A stretch of 64,000 nt of DNA, from positions 372,001 to 436,000 of the forward strand of contig JALGAS010000003.1 in assembly GCA_023078685.1 (NCBI GenBank). Direction: 5' to 3'. This stretch comes from Neopestalotiopsis rosae (lineage: Eukaryota > Ascomycota > Sordariomycetes > Amphisphaeriales > Sporocadaceae). This document shows positions 24,578 to 37,941 of the stretch, piece after piece. Below the pieces are notes generated by a model that was given only the letters and a program-made list of their open reading frames with translations, ran no database searches and had not been told where the DNA came from. The position numbers and the translations under genes are program-made. How positions within the stretch are numbered: the stretch's first letter is position 1; every line of letters starts with the position of its first letter.

Positions 24578-25959
24578 ATGTCCCGAGACGACAAGGCCGG
24601 TGGTGGCGGCCCTGCAGCAGGCGGCCCATCTTCAGAAGCTGATTTGGCTCAGGTGCGTATTTCCCCCTCCAAACCCTGCCAGCCTTTTTCTCCATCCTAC
24701 CAATGCGAATTCCCCTACCTACCTTAATCTAGGTAGGTATGCATAGTACGTGAGATACCGTACCTACCTACCTAGGGGAATCCGCGTTTAGTTTCTGCCC
24801 TATGTATCAGCCCAGTCCCAAATGTCAAATGTCCATTCAGGCAAAGCCGCAAAACCCATCAGAATCCCATCTGCACAGCGGCTTTTCGCGTGCCTGGCCG
24901 GTGCATTGCCCATCCCCACACGCGCAGTGCTGACCAGTGGACCGTTCTAGGCCTTTCGCGAACTCGCCAGGTGAGGCATTCCGACTTCGACATGTTCTCG
25001 ACCGCAAAGAAAAGACAAGACACAGAGACAGACAGTCAACCGTCCCTCCTCGTATCGCCTCTTCTTCATGTTCCATATGGCACATACATGCGAAACCCAT
25101 CATGTCTACCCCCATGCCCTCTGCGCATGCATAACAAAATCCTAGCCCAAGACGGGTCCAGCCCTTTTGCCTCCTCCCCGCCACGAACTGCATACCCAAC
25201 GTCGAACGGTTTTTTTTTTTTTTTTTTTTAAACCCCCTTCTTCCTTTTATTTGTTTGCCGCCGTCGCTCGGATGCTATTCTCCAGAATCCCACCCCGAAA
25301 CCCCATCCCCTGAGTTAAAAGCCCCTGCTGCCCGCCACCACAATCTAGACCTGGCCGTCGCAAATAGCAATCGGGTTCCAAAAACCCCATGTGACAGACA
25401 AACCTGCATACCAGTATCAGCCCATCGCCTGTACCATGTATGGTCTTTCTTACCCGATTATTGCGGTCCGTTACCCATCGTACATGACTAAGGCAGTATA
25501 CTGCCGGCTATTTGGGGTCTGGACCCCCGGAAGCGGTGTCTCGCCATTTGGCGTCCGCAGCTGAGAGACGGTCACTATTCTTTCGGGTAAAGTATTGAAA
25601 AGAGGAGATTCGTTGAGCACATCGCAAGTACGATGCCATCGGTTGGGTTGGCAAACCGTGACCAGCTACCGCTGAGCCAATAAGGGCCTCTTTCTCTCCC
25701 CCAGTTGTTTCGCCTGACACGCGTCGCCGCCTGCACTCAGATGAAGACTAACCCACTACTTTTCAGGGGTGAACAGCAGGCCACCGCAATGGAGGCAAAT
25801 TTGACCAGACTGGAGAGCAAGCTTGACGCACTTCTTGCTCAGTTTGAGGCAGACGCCGGCGCTTCCGTGCTTTCTGAAGACACTTCTGATTCGTCTGCCA
25901 AGACCCAACAGCAAAAGACAGAGACATCAGAGGACCAAGGCAAGGCAGACAAAAAGTAA
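24578..25959 (+). CDS. Uncharacterised small protein with helical segment, long intron
   Basis: I do not recognise a named family. Predicted exon 1 is 24578-24652 (25 residues, MSRDDKAGGGGPAAGG...EADLAQ). It ends at a good donor (CAG|gtgcgt). Exon 2, starting after ctcccccag at 25705 and in phase, codes for 84 residues and stops at 25957-25959, giving 109 residues. Exon 2 contains a predicted amphipathic/coiled-coil helix (ATAMEANLTRLESKLDALLAQFEAD) and an acidic/lysine-rich Ser/Thr tail ending GKADKK. The implied 1,052-nt intron is far longer than any other in the window (47-170 nt). An alternative acceptor at TTTTCAG (25768) would be out of frame unless a further small exon exists. The product looks like a small soluble adaptor or assembly factor; that is inference only. 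Confidence 0.5.
24729..24775. repeat. Inverted CTAGGTAGGTA repeat inside the long intron
   Basis: CTAGGTAGGTA at 24729-24739 pairs perfectly with TACCTACCTAG at 24765-24775. The spacer holds GTACG/CGTAC-like halves. It is the most ordered instance of a motif scattered through the gene-free parts of the window. Confidence 0.6.
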
Positions 25960-27252
25960 TGCGACTGAGCACTTTTGGAGATGTGATCCATCTATTATAG
26001 TGTCCAGGATGATAATCACAATCGAGACCACATCATACTTCACGTAGACAACTAAACAAGCAAAGCGAGGGGGCGTTGGGAATACTTAGATTATTTCCCC
26101 AATTCACATGGTTTAAGTACGTACATGAGCATAAGATTGAAGCCACTCGAGTAGGTAAATAGTGAGTTCTAATTGAGATGCACACTACATGTTGGCAAAT
26201 TCACTTGAAGAGTCGAGGTCTGCTGGAATATATGAATGTACAAGTTTGCATATCGTGAAAATATAATAGGGGAAGAAGCTCCAAGGAATGCAAAAGAGAT
26301 TTTCTTGACAGTTGAAAAGAAACACAACACCTGGTTATTGGCAATGATTTGTCAGCATGTGCGCCGACTTCTCCTATCACGGTATGAATTGAACAACCTG
26401 AATCCATATCACCACACTCGGAGAGAAGAAGTTGAATGGGATGGCAATCAAAAAGGGTGACCATTTCACACAACCATACCAGACAGGGTTTGATTTCATA
26501 AGATTTTTTTCTCATTAGGTATGAATTAAGCAGTCTACAATGAGACGTGCTTATTTTCTGGGGCGAATGCATTTACAAGAAGGAACCCAGGAAAAAGGCA
26601 TATAAGACTGTTGCAAAAAAACAAGGCCATCTTCGGGGGCGGGAAGAGATGGTGGTTCTCTTGCAGTCAAAAGGGATTCCCGCAATACACAGAAAAAGTT
26701 CCTTATAACCCAGAGGGACGACGAAACACTATCGTTCCTGAAGACCTATAGAGACTCCCGACGCACCAAATATAAAATCTTGTGTTTGGAAACAAAACGA
26801 CAGTGTTGAACACCCTTTTCAAGGTGTTTCGACCAGCAAAACAAAAACCGAGAACGCCAGGATGAAAGAATCGACGCCAATAATGTTTCGACCACGTATG
26901 TCCAGTAATTAGACGCGTGGTCCCCATCTCTTCTCGCAGAGCTATGATCAAATGTGCACCTCGAAACGAGTAATGCTCCACATGGTTACTGAACTCCGAT
27001 GATTCTGTCGAGAATCGTTGTAAAAAGACCTTTTGACTCCATGTTTCAAGGCACATATGACGCGAAATCGCAGACGCAAGAGTATGTACCCTCCGGGCTT
27101 TCCTTTATGGTTGTAATGTGTAAGAAAGCCGGGTACACACTTCTTTCGGCGGGCTTTGGTAGGAGCTTATGCCGACCAGCGTTGCGTAATTACTGGCTGA
27201 GAGCTCTTACTAAGGTCTGTTGAGTCGCGGAATTGATTAGCTCGGGGTCCGA
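25960..27252. other. Tail-to-tail intergenic segment
   Basis: 3' flanks of the small gene (plus) and the histidine kinase gene (minus). It is moderately A+T-rich. The few open frames of 60-120 codons carry no recognisable family features. Confidence 0.4.
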
Positions 27253-30200
27253 TTATATGTCGGATAGACTTCTACGTGCCGCTGCTTTCATGGGGTCGTC
27301 CTGATCGGCCGTAACCAAAGATGGGCTGTCCAAGGTCCCAGTGAGGCGCGAAGACGATGTCAAAGCTCGAGCTTCCAGGTTTGGGCGCAGAGCACTCGGT
27401 CCACGTTGCTTCTCCGGTGTATTCTTGTTCTTCTCCTTTGCAAGATCGAGCTCTCTTTCTCGATTCTTTTCTAGTAACGCACCTCCAAGTGTAGCGCATT
27501 TCAAGATGGTCTGGATGAGGTGATTCTGCTGCAGGGGTTTCGAGAGATACTCGTCCATCTGAGCTTGAATACACCTCTCACGGTCTCCCATCATGGCGTG
27601 CGCAGTCAAGGCGATGATAGGCGTTCTGTGAGATCCGAGGCTGCGCTCGTACTCACGAATCTTGCTTGTCGCTTCGAAACCACCCTACGAGATGTTAGTA
27701 TCATGGATTTCTGGCAAGGAGATGACAAAAATACTTACCATGATTGGCATTTGCACATCCATGAGGATGACATCAAACTTCTTCTTCTGGATGGCCTCGA
27801 CGGCTTCCAATCCGTTGCCAACCACGGTCACCACGTGGTGATACTTCTCGAGAATCTTGACTGCTAGTCTCTGGTTGACACGGTTATCTTCGGCAAGCAA
27901 AATCTCAAAGGACTTGGTGTTGTCCGCCAACGATGGGGTAGCACGGTTCTCCAAGGCTGGGACCATGCCGTTGCCGAGGTCGATTGGCGCGCATGGAGTA
28001 GTAAGGTATGATGTAATACCCAAGTCCAAGCAGGACTTCAAGCTGATGTGTGTTGCAGGTGCCAGAAGAACGATTGGCAGATACTTGAACTGATCTATGG
28101 CTCTCAACTTGCGAGCAGTTTCGATGGAATCAACAATGATAACATCGAATGGTGGCTCGTCAGATCCAAGTCCAGGATACGTCTCTTGATTAGCCACAAC
28201 TGGTACCAAGCCTAGATGACGTAGGGATGCAACAATCTGTTTGCCGTGGACCGTTCGGCCGCGATCGACAAAGAAGACTTGGTGTCCCTTGTATGGCTTG
28301 AGCTGCTTCTCGATCAAAGCTAGATCGCCGCCTGCGAGCTTGACGACGCAAGTGAAGTAGAATGAACTACCCTTGCCAACAGTACTGCGAACCCAGACAT
28401 CACCACCCATGAGGCTAACGAGCCTCTTCGAGATGGAAAGACCAAGACCAGTACCGCCAAACTTTCGAGTCATGGAACCATCCGCTTGCTGAAAGGTGTC
28501 AAAGATGAGATCCAGCTTGTCCTGCGGGATTCCTATGCCCGTGTCCGAAACGACAAATTCAAGGGCATATTCGTTGGGATCCTTCGCAGCTTTGTGTGAC
28601 TGCTGGATGGAGAGTCGAACCTCTCCATGCTCTGTGAACTTGATGGCATTGCCTACCAGGTTCAGAATAATCTGTCGCAGACGGAACGAGTCACCAACGA
28701 CGTAGTCTGGTACTGAGCTCTCAACGCAGTAAGTGAGATCTAGGAATTTCTCGTTCGCCTTAACTGCGAGGGTCTTGAGGGCGTTAAAGACAGTACCACG
28801 CAATGTATACGGGATTTCTTCAATAACCATTCTCTTGGCCTCGATCTTGGACAGATCCAGGATATCGTCAATAATAGTCAGCAGACTGTTGGCGAGGTTG
28901 TTGACAATGTTCAACATCTCTCTCTGATATTGTGTCAGGTCGGTGTCCAGAGTCAGCTGCGTCATGCCGATAATACCGTTCATGGGTGTACGAATTTCGT
29001 GGGACATATTGGCCAGGAACTCGGACTTTGTCTTGTTTGCCTGCTCGGCGGCTTCCCTGGCCAACGTGTTTCGCTGAATACTGTCTCGGAGGTTGTACAC
29101 CATTTGGTTGATCTTGCGTTTCAGTTCGTCCATCTCACCAGAGGCCTCTACGTCGACGAGTTTTGTAAAGTTCCCATCGGTAGCAGCGTTAGTGATATCG
29201 CCGAAAGCTCGCACTTGTGTCGTCAAGTTGGTGGCCATGGTGTTGACGTCGGCGGTAATCTCCTTCCAACGACCCTTCAGACCAGCCACGTCTGCCTGAC
29301 CGCCCATCTTGCCGTCAACGCCCACGTCCTTGGCCACTCGTTGCACTTCGTTACAGAAAACGGAGAGCCTGTCCACCATGTTGTTAATGGTGTCCTTGAG
29401 TAGTGCCACTTCACCTCCTGCGGTGACAGTGATCTTCTGGCTCATGTCACCATCTGCAATGGCTTGAGTAACGGTAGAAATACCCCGCACCTGCGAGGTA
29501 AGGTTGGACGCCATGGTATTGACATTCTCGGTAAGATCCTTCCATTTCCCTTCAACATCATCGACACGCGCTTGGCCACCGAGGGTACCATCTGTACCGA
29601 CTTCCTTGGCAAGTTTGGTGACCTCGAACGCAAATGTACTGAGGCGGTCCACCATGGAGTTGATTGTGTTCTTGAGCTGTAGTATCTCGCCCTTTGCTTC
29701 TACGCTGATCTTGGTGCTCAGGTCTCCCTTTGCGACAGCAGTAGTCACCTTGGATATCTCTCGTACTTGCGTAGTCAAGTTCATGGCCATACCGTTGACA
29801 TTGTCGGTCAGATCGCGCCAGGTTCCTTGGACGTCATTGACAGTTGCCTGTCCACCAAGGCGTCCCTCGGTTCCGACCTCTCGGGCAATCTTGGTGACTT
29901 CAGCTGCAAATTGCTGCAGCTGGCCCACCATGGAGTTTATGGTGGATTTGAGTTCCAGAATCTCGCCCCTGCATTCGGCTTGGACCAGCTGTGTGAGGTC
30001 ACCACGAGCGACTGCAGTGGTGACCTTGGCAATATCTCGCACTTGAGTTGTCAGGTTGTTGGCCATGGCGTTGACATTCACTGTCAGTTCATTCCACATG
30101 CCTTGCACCCCCATAACGTCAGCCTGGCCACCAAGCATACCCTCGGTTCCTACATCGCGGGCGACCCGGGTGACTTCGGCAGCAAATGTACCCAATTGAA

Positions 30201-31260
30201 CAACCATAGTGTTGATAGTCTGTTGAAGCTCAAGGATCTCTCCCTTCGCCGGCCGCTCAATCTTCTTGGTGAGGTCTCCATGAGCTACAGCTGTAGTGAC
30301 TGAGGCAATCTCGCGCACTTGATCGGTGAGGTTTTGGGCCATAACGTTTACTTATAGCAAGTTAGTGGTGGTTGTATAATTTCACAGAGCGATCATCCTT
30401 GACTCACCATTGTCCGTAAGCTCTTTCCATGTGCCGTCAACGCCAGCAATCATGGCTTGACCGCCCAGTATGCCGTCCGTGCCGACTTCACGTGCGACAC
30501 GCGAGACTTCGCTCGAAAAGACCTGTAGTTGATCCATCATGGTGTTGATTGTTCGCTTGAAAGTGGTGATTTCCGGGTCCATTTCTACCGAGTTCATCCG
30601 CACTCGCTTGCTGAGGTCACCGTGTGCTACAGCAGTGACAATCTCACCAATCTCACGCAGAGCCTTTTGGAAAGCTTCATTGGCCTTTTGGTGTTTCCAC
30701 AGCTCTCTTTCGAGAGCTGCGACGCGTTCCTCTTCCAGGATTTTCAGCGCCTTTTCTTGCAATTGTTTTTGTTCGACGAGCTGTGCGTTGACGTGGGTCA
30801 ATTCCTGCCGTTGGTTGTCAAGCAATTTGGATTGGTCGTCAATGTGTTCTCGGAGACCCTCCAAAGCCTCATCCGTCAGGGGAATTGCCTTGAACGTTCG
30901 CTCTTCCTGGCTGCCGGGGCGGGCTGAAGAGCCCGAGGAATATTTTGAGCGCATATACGTTTTGCCATTACTCGAAATGGGCGACGAGGACTCCACGCCA
31001 AACATGGAATCCACAGTCTCGCTGGGAGTATCGGGAAAGATTGGAGCAGTCGAGATGCTAGCCTTGGCCTCTAACCTTTGAATTCGGGCAGCCAGGGCCG
31101 CGAGTTCTCGTTCGAGGCTATCTTTGGCATCGCTGCTGGATCCAGGAAGTTTGATTTGTTGGTGATCGCTGCTGGTATGGGCAGTTACAGGCAGTTTTGA
31201 GTCGTTGGCCAATGATTTGATCATGGCAGCAGCCGCCGCCATAGTTGCTTGGTCAGCCAT
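27253..31260 (-). CDS. nik1: Group III hybrid histidine kinase, osmosensor (Nik1/Os-1 type)
   Basis: Predicted exons (minus) are 31260-30408, 30350-27739 and 27684-27253, giving 1,298 residues, the usual length for Nik-1/Os-1. Introns are 57 and 54 nt. An Ala-rich N-terminus and a coiled region (residues ~130-200) precede six HAMP units of ~92 residues. They are marked by [64 protein letters not shown] and [13 protein letters not shown]. The kinase core shows the H box [10 protein letters not shown] (phosphoacceptor His ~735), the N box [20 protein letters not shown], the G1 box DTGIGIP and the G2 box [15 protein letters not shown]-terminal receiver domain has [11 protein letters not shown] and the phosphoacceptor Asp in [11 protein letters not shown]; its Lys lies in LSKPL. 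There are no membrane segments, so it is cytosolic. In this family it feeds the HOG MAPK phosphorelay and is the target pathway of dicarboximide, phenylpyrrole and related fungicides. Confidence 0.96.
27303..27739 (-). other. Receiver-domain segment split by intron 2 of the kinase gene
   Basis: The 54-nt intron at 27685-27738 lies directly after MDVQMPIM, so the receiver domain is coded by two exons. The spliced join reads [17 protein letters not shown], the normal family sequence. This supports the exon limits given for the kinase. Confidence 0.8.
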
Positions 31261-34200
31261 GGTGGTCGCAAAGGCACCGCGGCCAAAGAATTACACCAAG
31301 CTGGCTCTGGGAGGGGGTTGAAATTAAAGTGTCGGTATAGAGGTCTTTTTTAGCGTAAGGAACGAATGATGCCAGCGAAAGCTGATATCGGCACAAGTAA
31401 TAATTCACGAGGACGGTTGCATCCTGTGAGAAACAATATAAAACTGGAGACGAAGCCTTGGCTTGGCGAACAGCAGTTCTTTTGTCGACAAGAGCGAAGA
31501 TCGCAGCACTCTTTTTCTCCTCTCCGTCTTTCCTCTCTAGGTTTCTGATGGGCGCGTTGACGACGCAGCGTACCTCGGCGTGAGAAGGCTGAGAGGTGTG
31601 GTGGCTACAGCAACAACGACAACAAGGGCGGACGAATCTCGCGTGGGTGGGCGGGACTGGCGGAGGAGAAGGGACAAGGACGACAAAGAAAGCGCTCGCT
31701 CGATGGGCACGATGGTAATTTTGGGGTGAGGAGGAGAGCGATACTCTAGCTGGGCCACGAACGATGCGATTAGAGAAAGAAATCTCCCTGACTACTGCCG
31801 AGCAAGAAGTGGCAGATGGTGGAAAGTGGGTGGGCGAGTGGAGAGCGTGTGTGCTGGAATTTGGTTTTGGTTTGGTTCGCTCTCCCTACCTTACCTACCA
31901 CAGCTGCTGCGCGCGGTCGTTCGCTTCGTGCTGGGCTGCTAGAACTGCTAGAATGGGTGACAAGTGCAGCCCAGCCAGTCACAATGCACCGCTCCCATGC
32001 GGTACGGGGGGCGCTAGAGCGACAAGGGTTCAGGGACCCATAGAGGCCAAGTCCTTGTAGGTAAGGTCGCCCGTCTGTCTGCGTAGTGCAGCCCGAGCTC
32101 CCCATTGACTTCCAACGACCCGACGCGGTCAGTCAGGGGTCGGGGCGACAAATGGGAGCACTCGAGCACTTTTGGCAAAGAAAGAAGATCGATTGCCAGC
32201 CAACGGAATAGTCACTCAGGGTCCAAATTACACGCGGTGCTTACGAAGAGATAATAAGGGTTCTACTGTGTCATCTAACCGCTTCAAGGTCACCAAGTTT
32301 GATTAACTCTCGACTGCTGCATATCGTGGGAGGTGGGCAATGTGCTCTATCTACTACGACTGATGTCCGTTATGACCCGCCCACATGGTGAGAAAAGGAA
32401 GCAGCCGAGGAGGCTAGAAGGGGAAAAAGAAAAAAGAAACAGAAAGGAACCCCAAAAGAAGCTTCAAACCTAGAAGTCTCGTGGCGAAAAGGGATCTCAG
32501 TCTAAATGTACATGGCAGAATACCCTCACATAATACTTCTATTAAAGTACTACCGGGCATATCCCTCTACCCCTCTGGATATCGAATTCTGCGTATGCTA
32601 AGGTCTTTTCTCTCCTTCTTCTCCCGTGGTATAGAGGCTGCGGGGTCAACCATGATAGTATACATACATAGGGACAAACCTACCTGCCCATCAATCTATT
32701 GATTCGCCTATTGTTCTCGCCTTGCACGTGTTTGCTGTACGTACTTGCCATCAAATGCCAATTGCATTTCTTGTACGTACTGTACGCAGAGCGGCCGAGT
32801 TGACGACAATCGACAATTGCGACACCCAATCGACACTTTCCGTCTTGCTTTTCTGTCCCTCCAGTCCTCATCATCCCTGTCCAATGTCACACGCCTCACC
32901 TGAAAGAGTAGTGTACTGTGTAGTGGTTCTGTGGTCTGGTAAGTAGGTGAAAGTAGTCCAGCAGTTAGGTACATACATTATTACAGTGCCCACCCACTCT
33001 GCCACTTTGGCCGGCGCAACCACGCGAAAGACGGTCAGGGTCAGGTATAATCGCTGTTCACCCATCAAACTAGCGCCGCCCAGCACGCTTTGCTTTTGCC
33101 GCAAAAACGGTCAAGAGGGCGGCGACAGTTCAAAGCGTAACTACGTACCCAACGACAATGTAGGCGCCTTACTAAGAACAGCGAAGCTTTCAATCCCTTG
33201 CCTTGATCAATCAGATGGCGAAAGAAGTGCTGACACTCACCCGGTGGGTGCTTCACTCGATGCAGCCGGGCTGGGCTGTTCATCTGCCACAATGCATCAT
33301 TTAATCACATACATACCTAGGGTCGAGACTCACCTCGACCCGGGGAGGGAGAGACGCTCCGGATCGAGAACCTCGAGCTCCAGTCCTCCTGATACCCTGT
33401 CCTGTGCCGCGTTCCGTGCGACATGGAATTCGTCAGAAAAGGTTGATAGGGTGGATGACGGGTCTTTGCACCGCCCAACCCCTGTTGCTGGCAACTACTG
33501 CAGTACTGTGTAGGAGCAATCAGATTCCAGCCGCTGTGCCTGGGTAACCTGTCTTATTAGCCAGCTGGCTGTTCACCACAAGAGTTACATTGCGACGACA
33601 CAACTACCAATACCCGCCTGTACTTCCCAACCTACAGCAGACAGTATATATTCGCGACATCTGTCCTACTACACTACAAAGCGACACTCGCCTGACACCC
33701 CCCAGCCTGTCTTGCAGTTCAAGCGAGCACAGTATTCAATACATGCGCGCAGTCAGCGTTGCTTCGGTAGCCGATTGGTCTGCCTTTTCGCCCAGCTATG
33801 GAAGGCCCCCGAGGCCCCCAAGCATAGTGGCATGCTGGGCTGGGTATCGAGAGTTTGCCCAACCCACATGAGATGGGTGAAGGAGATTTCGGCTGGGATT
33901 AGAAGCCCATCTAGGCGAATGAGGGTGGCAAAGACGCCCCTTCCGCCGCGCATTGGTAGATCAGATTGCTTTGGCCAAACACGACGTCCACCCTCCCCTC
34001 CCTTACCCGCCGCCTGCCAGTTCAATGCTTGACATGATCGTGAATCCCATTCACCCACCAGCCCGCCCGACATACTCGTGCTGACTTGGCATGCTGCCTC
34101 ATCTTCCTACAGTTTTTGGATGCTATTCGATGACTATAGCAATTCCATCAACCAAGGGATGACGTCACGCGTCGCATAGCTGTCTCCCTATACTGCATTG

Positions 34201-37200
34201 GAAGATTAATTTGACTCTCGGCGCGTGCTACCGTCAGTTTGAGCTTTAGCCTCGTGGCTAGCAACTTCCCGGAATAAATCGACGCGACCCCTGAAAAACC
34301 CAGAGGTAGACTTGAGGCGGCACATAGTAGATACTCGCCAATACTGTGCTACTCAGTAAAGCTCATCAGGGTCCATCCTTCTTCACTCAGGTACGAGCAA
34401 ATGAGTTCTTTAAGCACGATTACGATCAATGCCAGGCTCTCCAGGATGCCAAAGACAAAAATAAGATGTCCAGATCATGCTACATACCAGCCTGCTTCCA
34501 AGGCAAGTATCTACATACACGTCTTCTCAGCCAGACTGCATATGCAAACCTTCTCCAAACATGATCAGGTACACAGATGGTAGGCAGATATCATCGTAAG
34601 CAGCAAAACATGATCCGGCAATCGATCTGACAATGCTTCCCGCTCCGGACTCGTGATGGTACGAGAGCTCACACGGACAACAATTGGACAGGCATGAGAG
34701 CATTCGTGCTACGATGCCGTACGTGCACTAGAATACACACCTAGGTGGACGGACAGATGGTCCGCGCTGCATCAGAGGACCCCTAAAACCCGGCGTTTTG
34801 ATCAGGAACAAGCTGTCCACCGCCTTGCCTGGGCGTACTTTTCCTCTTCCCCCTCGAACTTTTCAGCCGCCCGCCGCCCGCCCGCTTCGGTGGACGACTT
34901 GACCTCGATCTGCACAGACGGACGGCCTCATGGAATAAAAATTATCAAGTCGTCTCATCTCCATTCAGGCGGACAAGCGGGGTGATAGCCCACTTGGCAG
35001 GATGGCAGGCCTCCGACTACTCACAGCAGCAGAGAGTGAGAAGTAGCTAGTGAGAAGACAACCTTTGCGTATCCACCACATCTTTTCGAAAGGGGAAACT
35101 CAGGACAAAGAGAAACACCCATTCCAAAACAAATCATCGCTGTGGACAAGACGGTTGTGAAGCTCCGTATTCCGTCCTCGGGCGCAGATCGGCCCGTCGG
35201 AGTTCCAAATTATGATTGGCAATCGACCATGTCCGGGTCCCGGGCTTATTCGCTTTGGTACACTAACTGTCTAGGTACGTATCCGCACTACTAGAGATCA
35301 CCCACCAGCACCACAGGCATTCAGCTGTCAGTCACAGAAGACGTGCCCCGAGTGCCAGCCAACCAGCGAGCCGTCCACTATAACAACGCGGTCAAGGGCA
35401 TTCGCCTCTCTATTCTGGGGCTCTTTTTTTCTTCTGGACTTTTTTTTTTCTCATTCTTCCTTGGAAGTCAAGGTCCATGCCACCTCGCAACCGTGGAGAT
35501 CTGCAAAACTTCTGTCGCCAACCCACGCAAAAGTGAGGTCATTCAGAGTTTGAGCCCCCGGCTGGCCGTCGTCGTTACCGCTCCTTGATATAGATATCCA
35601 CACTTTTGGTCCCTGTTGATTCGTGATATCGCAAAAGACGGTAGATATCATGACAACTGACTCGGATCAAGTTAGCTATCGAAAATACTAGCTAGGTAAT
35701 ATGGCTACTAGGTTGCTAGGATGCTGACACCGTCCTACGCGCGAGCCGTTGAATCTCTGCTGGAGCCTCTACTGCAGCTGAGTCTCCACTGAAATGGACC
35801 CTGAACGCAGATGAATGGATCCTCTCGGTTCCATGGCGAGCTTGTTGAGGAACACGAAGAGGCGCTGGAGGAACGACGAGAAAAATTCCTCGAGAACACT
35901 ACCAAGTACACGACAGACGACCGGAACTCCATCCTCGTTCGACTACACTAGGTTACATACTGCCAAGCTGGCGTGTCGTATCCATACGCATTTTTAGCAT
36001 CGCGAACTCTTCCGTCGCGACCTGCAATACTAGCCACATTAGCTACCTGTGCAACGTACACTGTACAGACAGTATTCTCGGGGTTCCTTTTAGTCAGCCA
36101 ACGCACCCATGCGTACTCTCTAGTCAAAGATTCAAAACGACAATCAGAGATTGAAAAGTGACAGCACAATCAATCATCAGGCCCAAATTTCAGCGATCTC
36201 TCAAAATCTAAATCATGAGAAAAGGCAAATCAGATGCCATCTTGGCTGCATGCACTGTCGATCTACGCCAACCTGAGCTATAGGCAATGTTTCAGCCTGA
36301 GATATGATTCCCCCCAAGGCCCAGCATCCCACGACCCGGGACGCACATACGCTTTGCCACACCCGCAGGCGCACCGCTTCTGGTCAAAGATGGACATTAT
36401 GAATGCGGGCAATGGCTTAGCAAAAGCCCAGGAATGCCCATGCCAAACCTAGTGTAGTGTATATCATAGCTGGTGCTATAGCTGATTGCTGGTAGGGTAA
36501 GGTTAGGTAGAAAGGCAGGCAGGCACCTTTCGTCTCATTTTGCTGCTCATGTGATCTTGTCGATCGCGCGCGAACAATGTACTGCGTGGGAGCGGAACCC
36601 CCGCGGCGTATCTTTTTTTTTTTTTTTTTTTTTTTCCCTGGGACTCCTCCTGGTTTCCCTTGTCCTCCTTCCGGGCAGTATTCCGTACAGTAAACGCCAC
36701 TCTTGGTCATTGCTTTCCAGAAAAGAAAAAAGTACGGGTTCATGTTTAGCTCTTATCAGCTATTCAACGTTTATACTCCGTTTCATCTCGTCAACTTCGT
36801 ACATATCTAGGTTATGTATGAACGCGAAATCTTCCTTCTATAAGTTTAGCACCAAAAAAAAAAAAAAAAGCCCGCTTCTGCATAGCCATAATCACATGGC
36901 ACCATTTTCCTGATAGTAGCGCATAACCGTTTCGGACTTCCGTTGCGATTCGTTCTTTTCTCGTTTTCCCCCACAGCCGTTCCCATTTCTGTCCAGCCTG
37001 CCAGTTGGTTTTTGGTATGCTTGCCAAACTTTACTTGTGCTTGCTGGGCTTCCAAAATGGTTCGATGTCACTTTATTTTCGGCCCAAAGAGAAAAAGACC
37101 AGAGTCAGTCTAGCATGATAAAAAATCGGCTTTTACCTGATTCGTCCAAAAGTAAACTTTTGGTCGTAGCCGTGGATTTTTCTTTCTTTCGGGCAACATT

Positions 37201-37941
37201 GGGTACTTTGCATAAGTTCGTAAAAAGTGACAACCCACCCCCCTCCTTCCCTCCAATAAGAAGAGATCATGAGACCACCTCCAAGATAAACACTTGTAAC
37301 CCCCGACTTTTCTCTTGAAGAAAGACGGTAAGGCTCTGTGTTCTTATTGTTTTCTGAAGTATTGAGTAAACGAACCAATGGCTCATCAAAAGGACGCTCA
37401 CGTGTGACGGGCGTCGAGTTGTTCAAAGCATTAGTTATCGATTTTGAAAAAGAAGAAAAATAAAAATAAAAATAGAGTAAAATCGACGACTTATCGCAGG
37501 GTATTAGTTTCCAGAGATGGCTATCGAGTCAATTCAATGCAATTTCAAGATTCCAAGTCAAGCATAAAGTATTATAGAGAACATAACGGACGAATTCAAA
37601 AACTAATCGTTGCCCCCTTTATCCACCAGCCATCCTATTCATTTCCATGACACCCAAAAACGCTTGCTTAGCTTTCTCGTGAAGGGGGTATGGTATCGAG
37701 TGTCTCAAAAGTCTTTCGAAAATCAGTGCTACAATCTCTTGACTCCTTATGCTGAATGGACGCCCTCATGCGAACGGTGGGAAAGCAAAAAAGGAAGGAA
37801 AAAAGTGTAAAAAGAGTAACGAAAATTGATATCTCAAATCCGGCCGCCCCCATCCCCCAGGGGAAAAAAACACACACACACAATCTGCCGGCTTTAACAA
37901 TGATCTCGTCTTTCGTACATCTCCCGTGACTCCTCATTAAA
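31261..37941. other. 6.7-kb gene-free region upstream of the histidine kinase
   Basis: No convincing gene, tRNA or transposon is visible. The right end is the 3' flank of the UNC13-like gene and the left end the kinase promoter. Features are TAGGTA/ACCTACC motifs (near 31887, 32058, 32677, 33318, 35273, 36503), a 23-nt T run at about 36613-36635, a 15-16-nt A run at about 36854, and T-runs near 35427-35450. The longest open frame is a 188-codon plus-strand one (32947-33513) with no family signature. Confidence 0.5.

Noticed and set aside
29504..30303. Plus-strand open frames of about 180 codons opposite the histidine kinase
   Set aside because: They arise from the repeated HAMP units on the other strand and repeat with the same period.
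27739..31260. Regular direct repeats suggestive of a CRISPR-like or satellite array
   Set aside because: The period is the HAMP-unit coding length (~276 bp) inside one open frame, so these are protein repeats.
32947..33513. 188-codon plus-strand open frame in the 6.7-kb gap
   Set aside because: No recognisable domain, mixed composition, and no supporting splice or start context. A noncoding origin is more likely.
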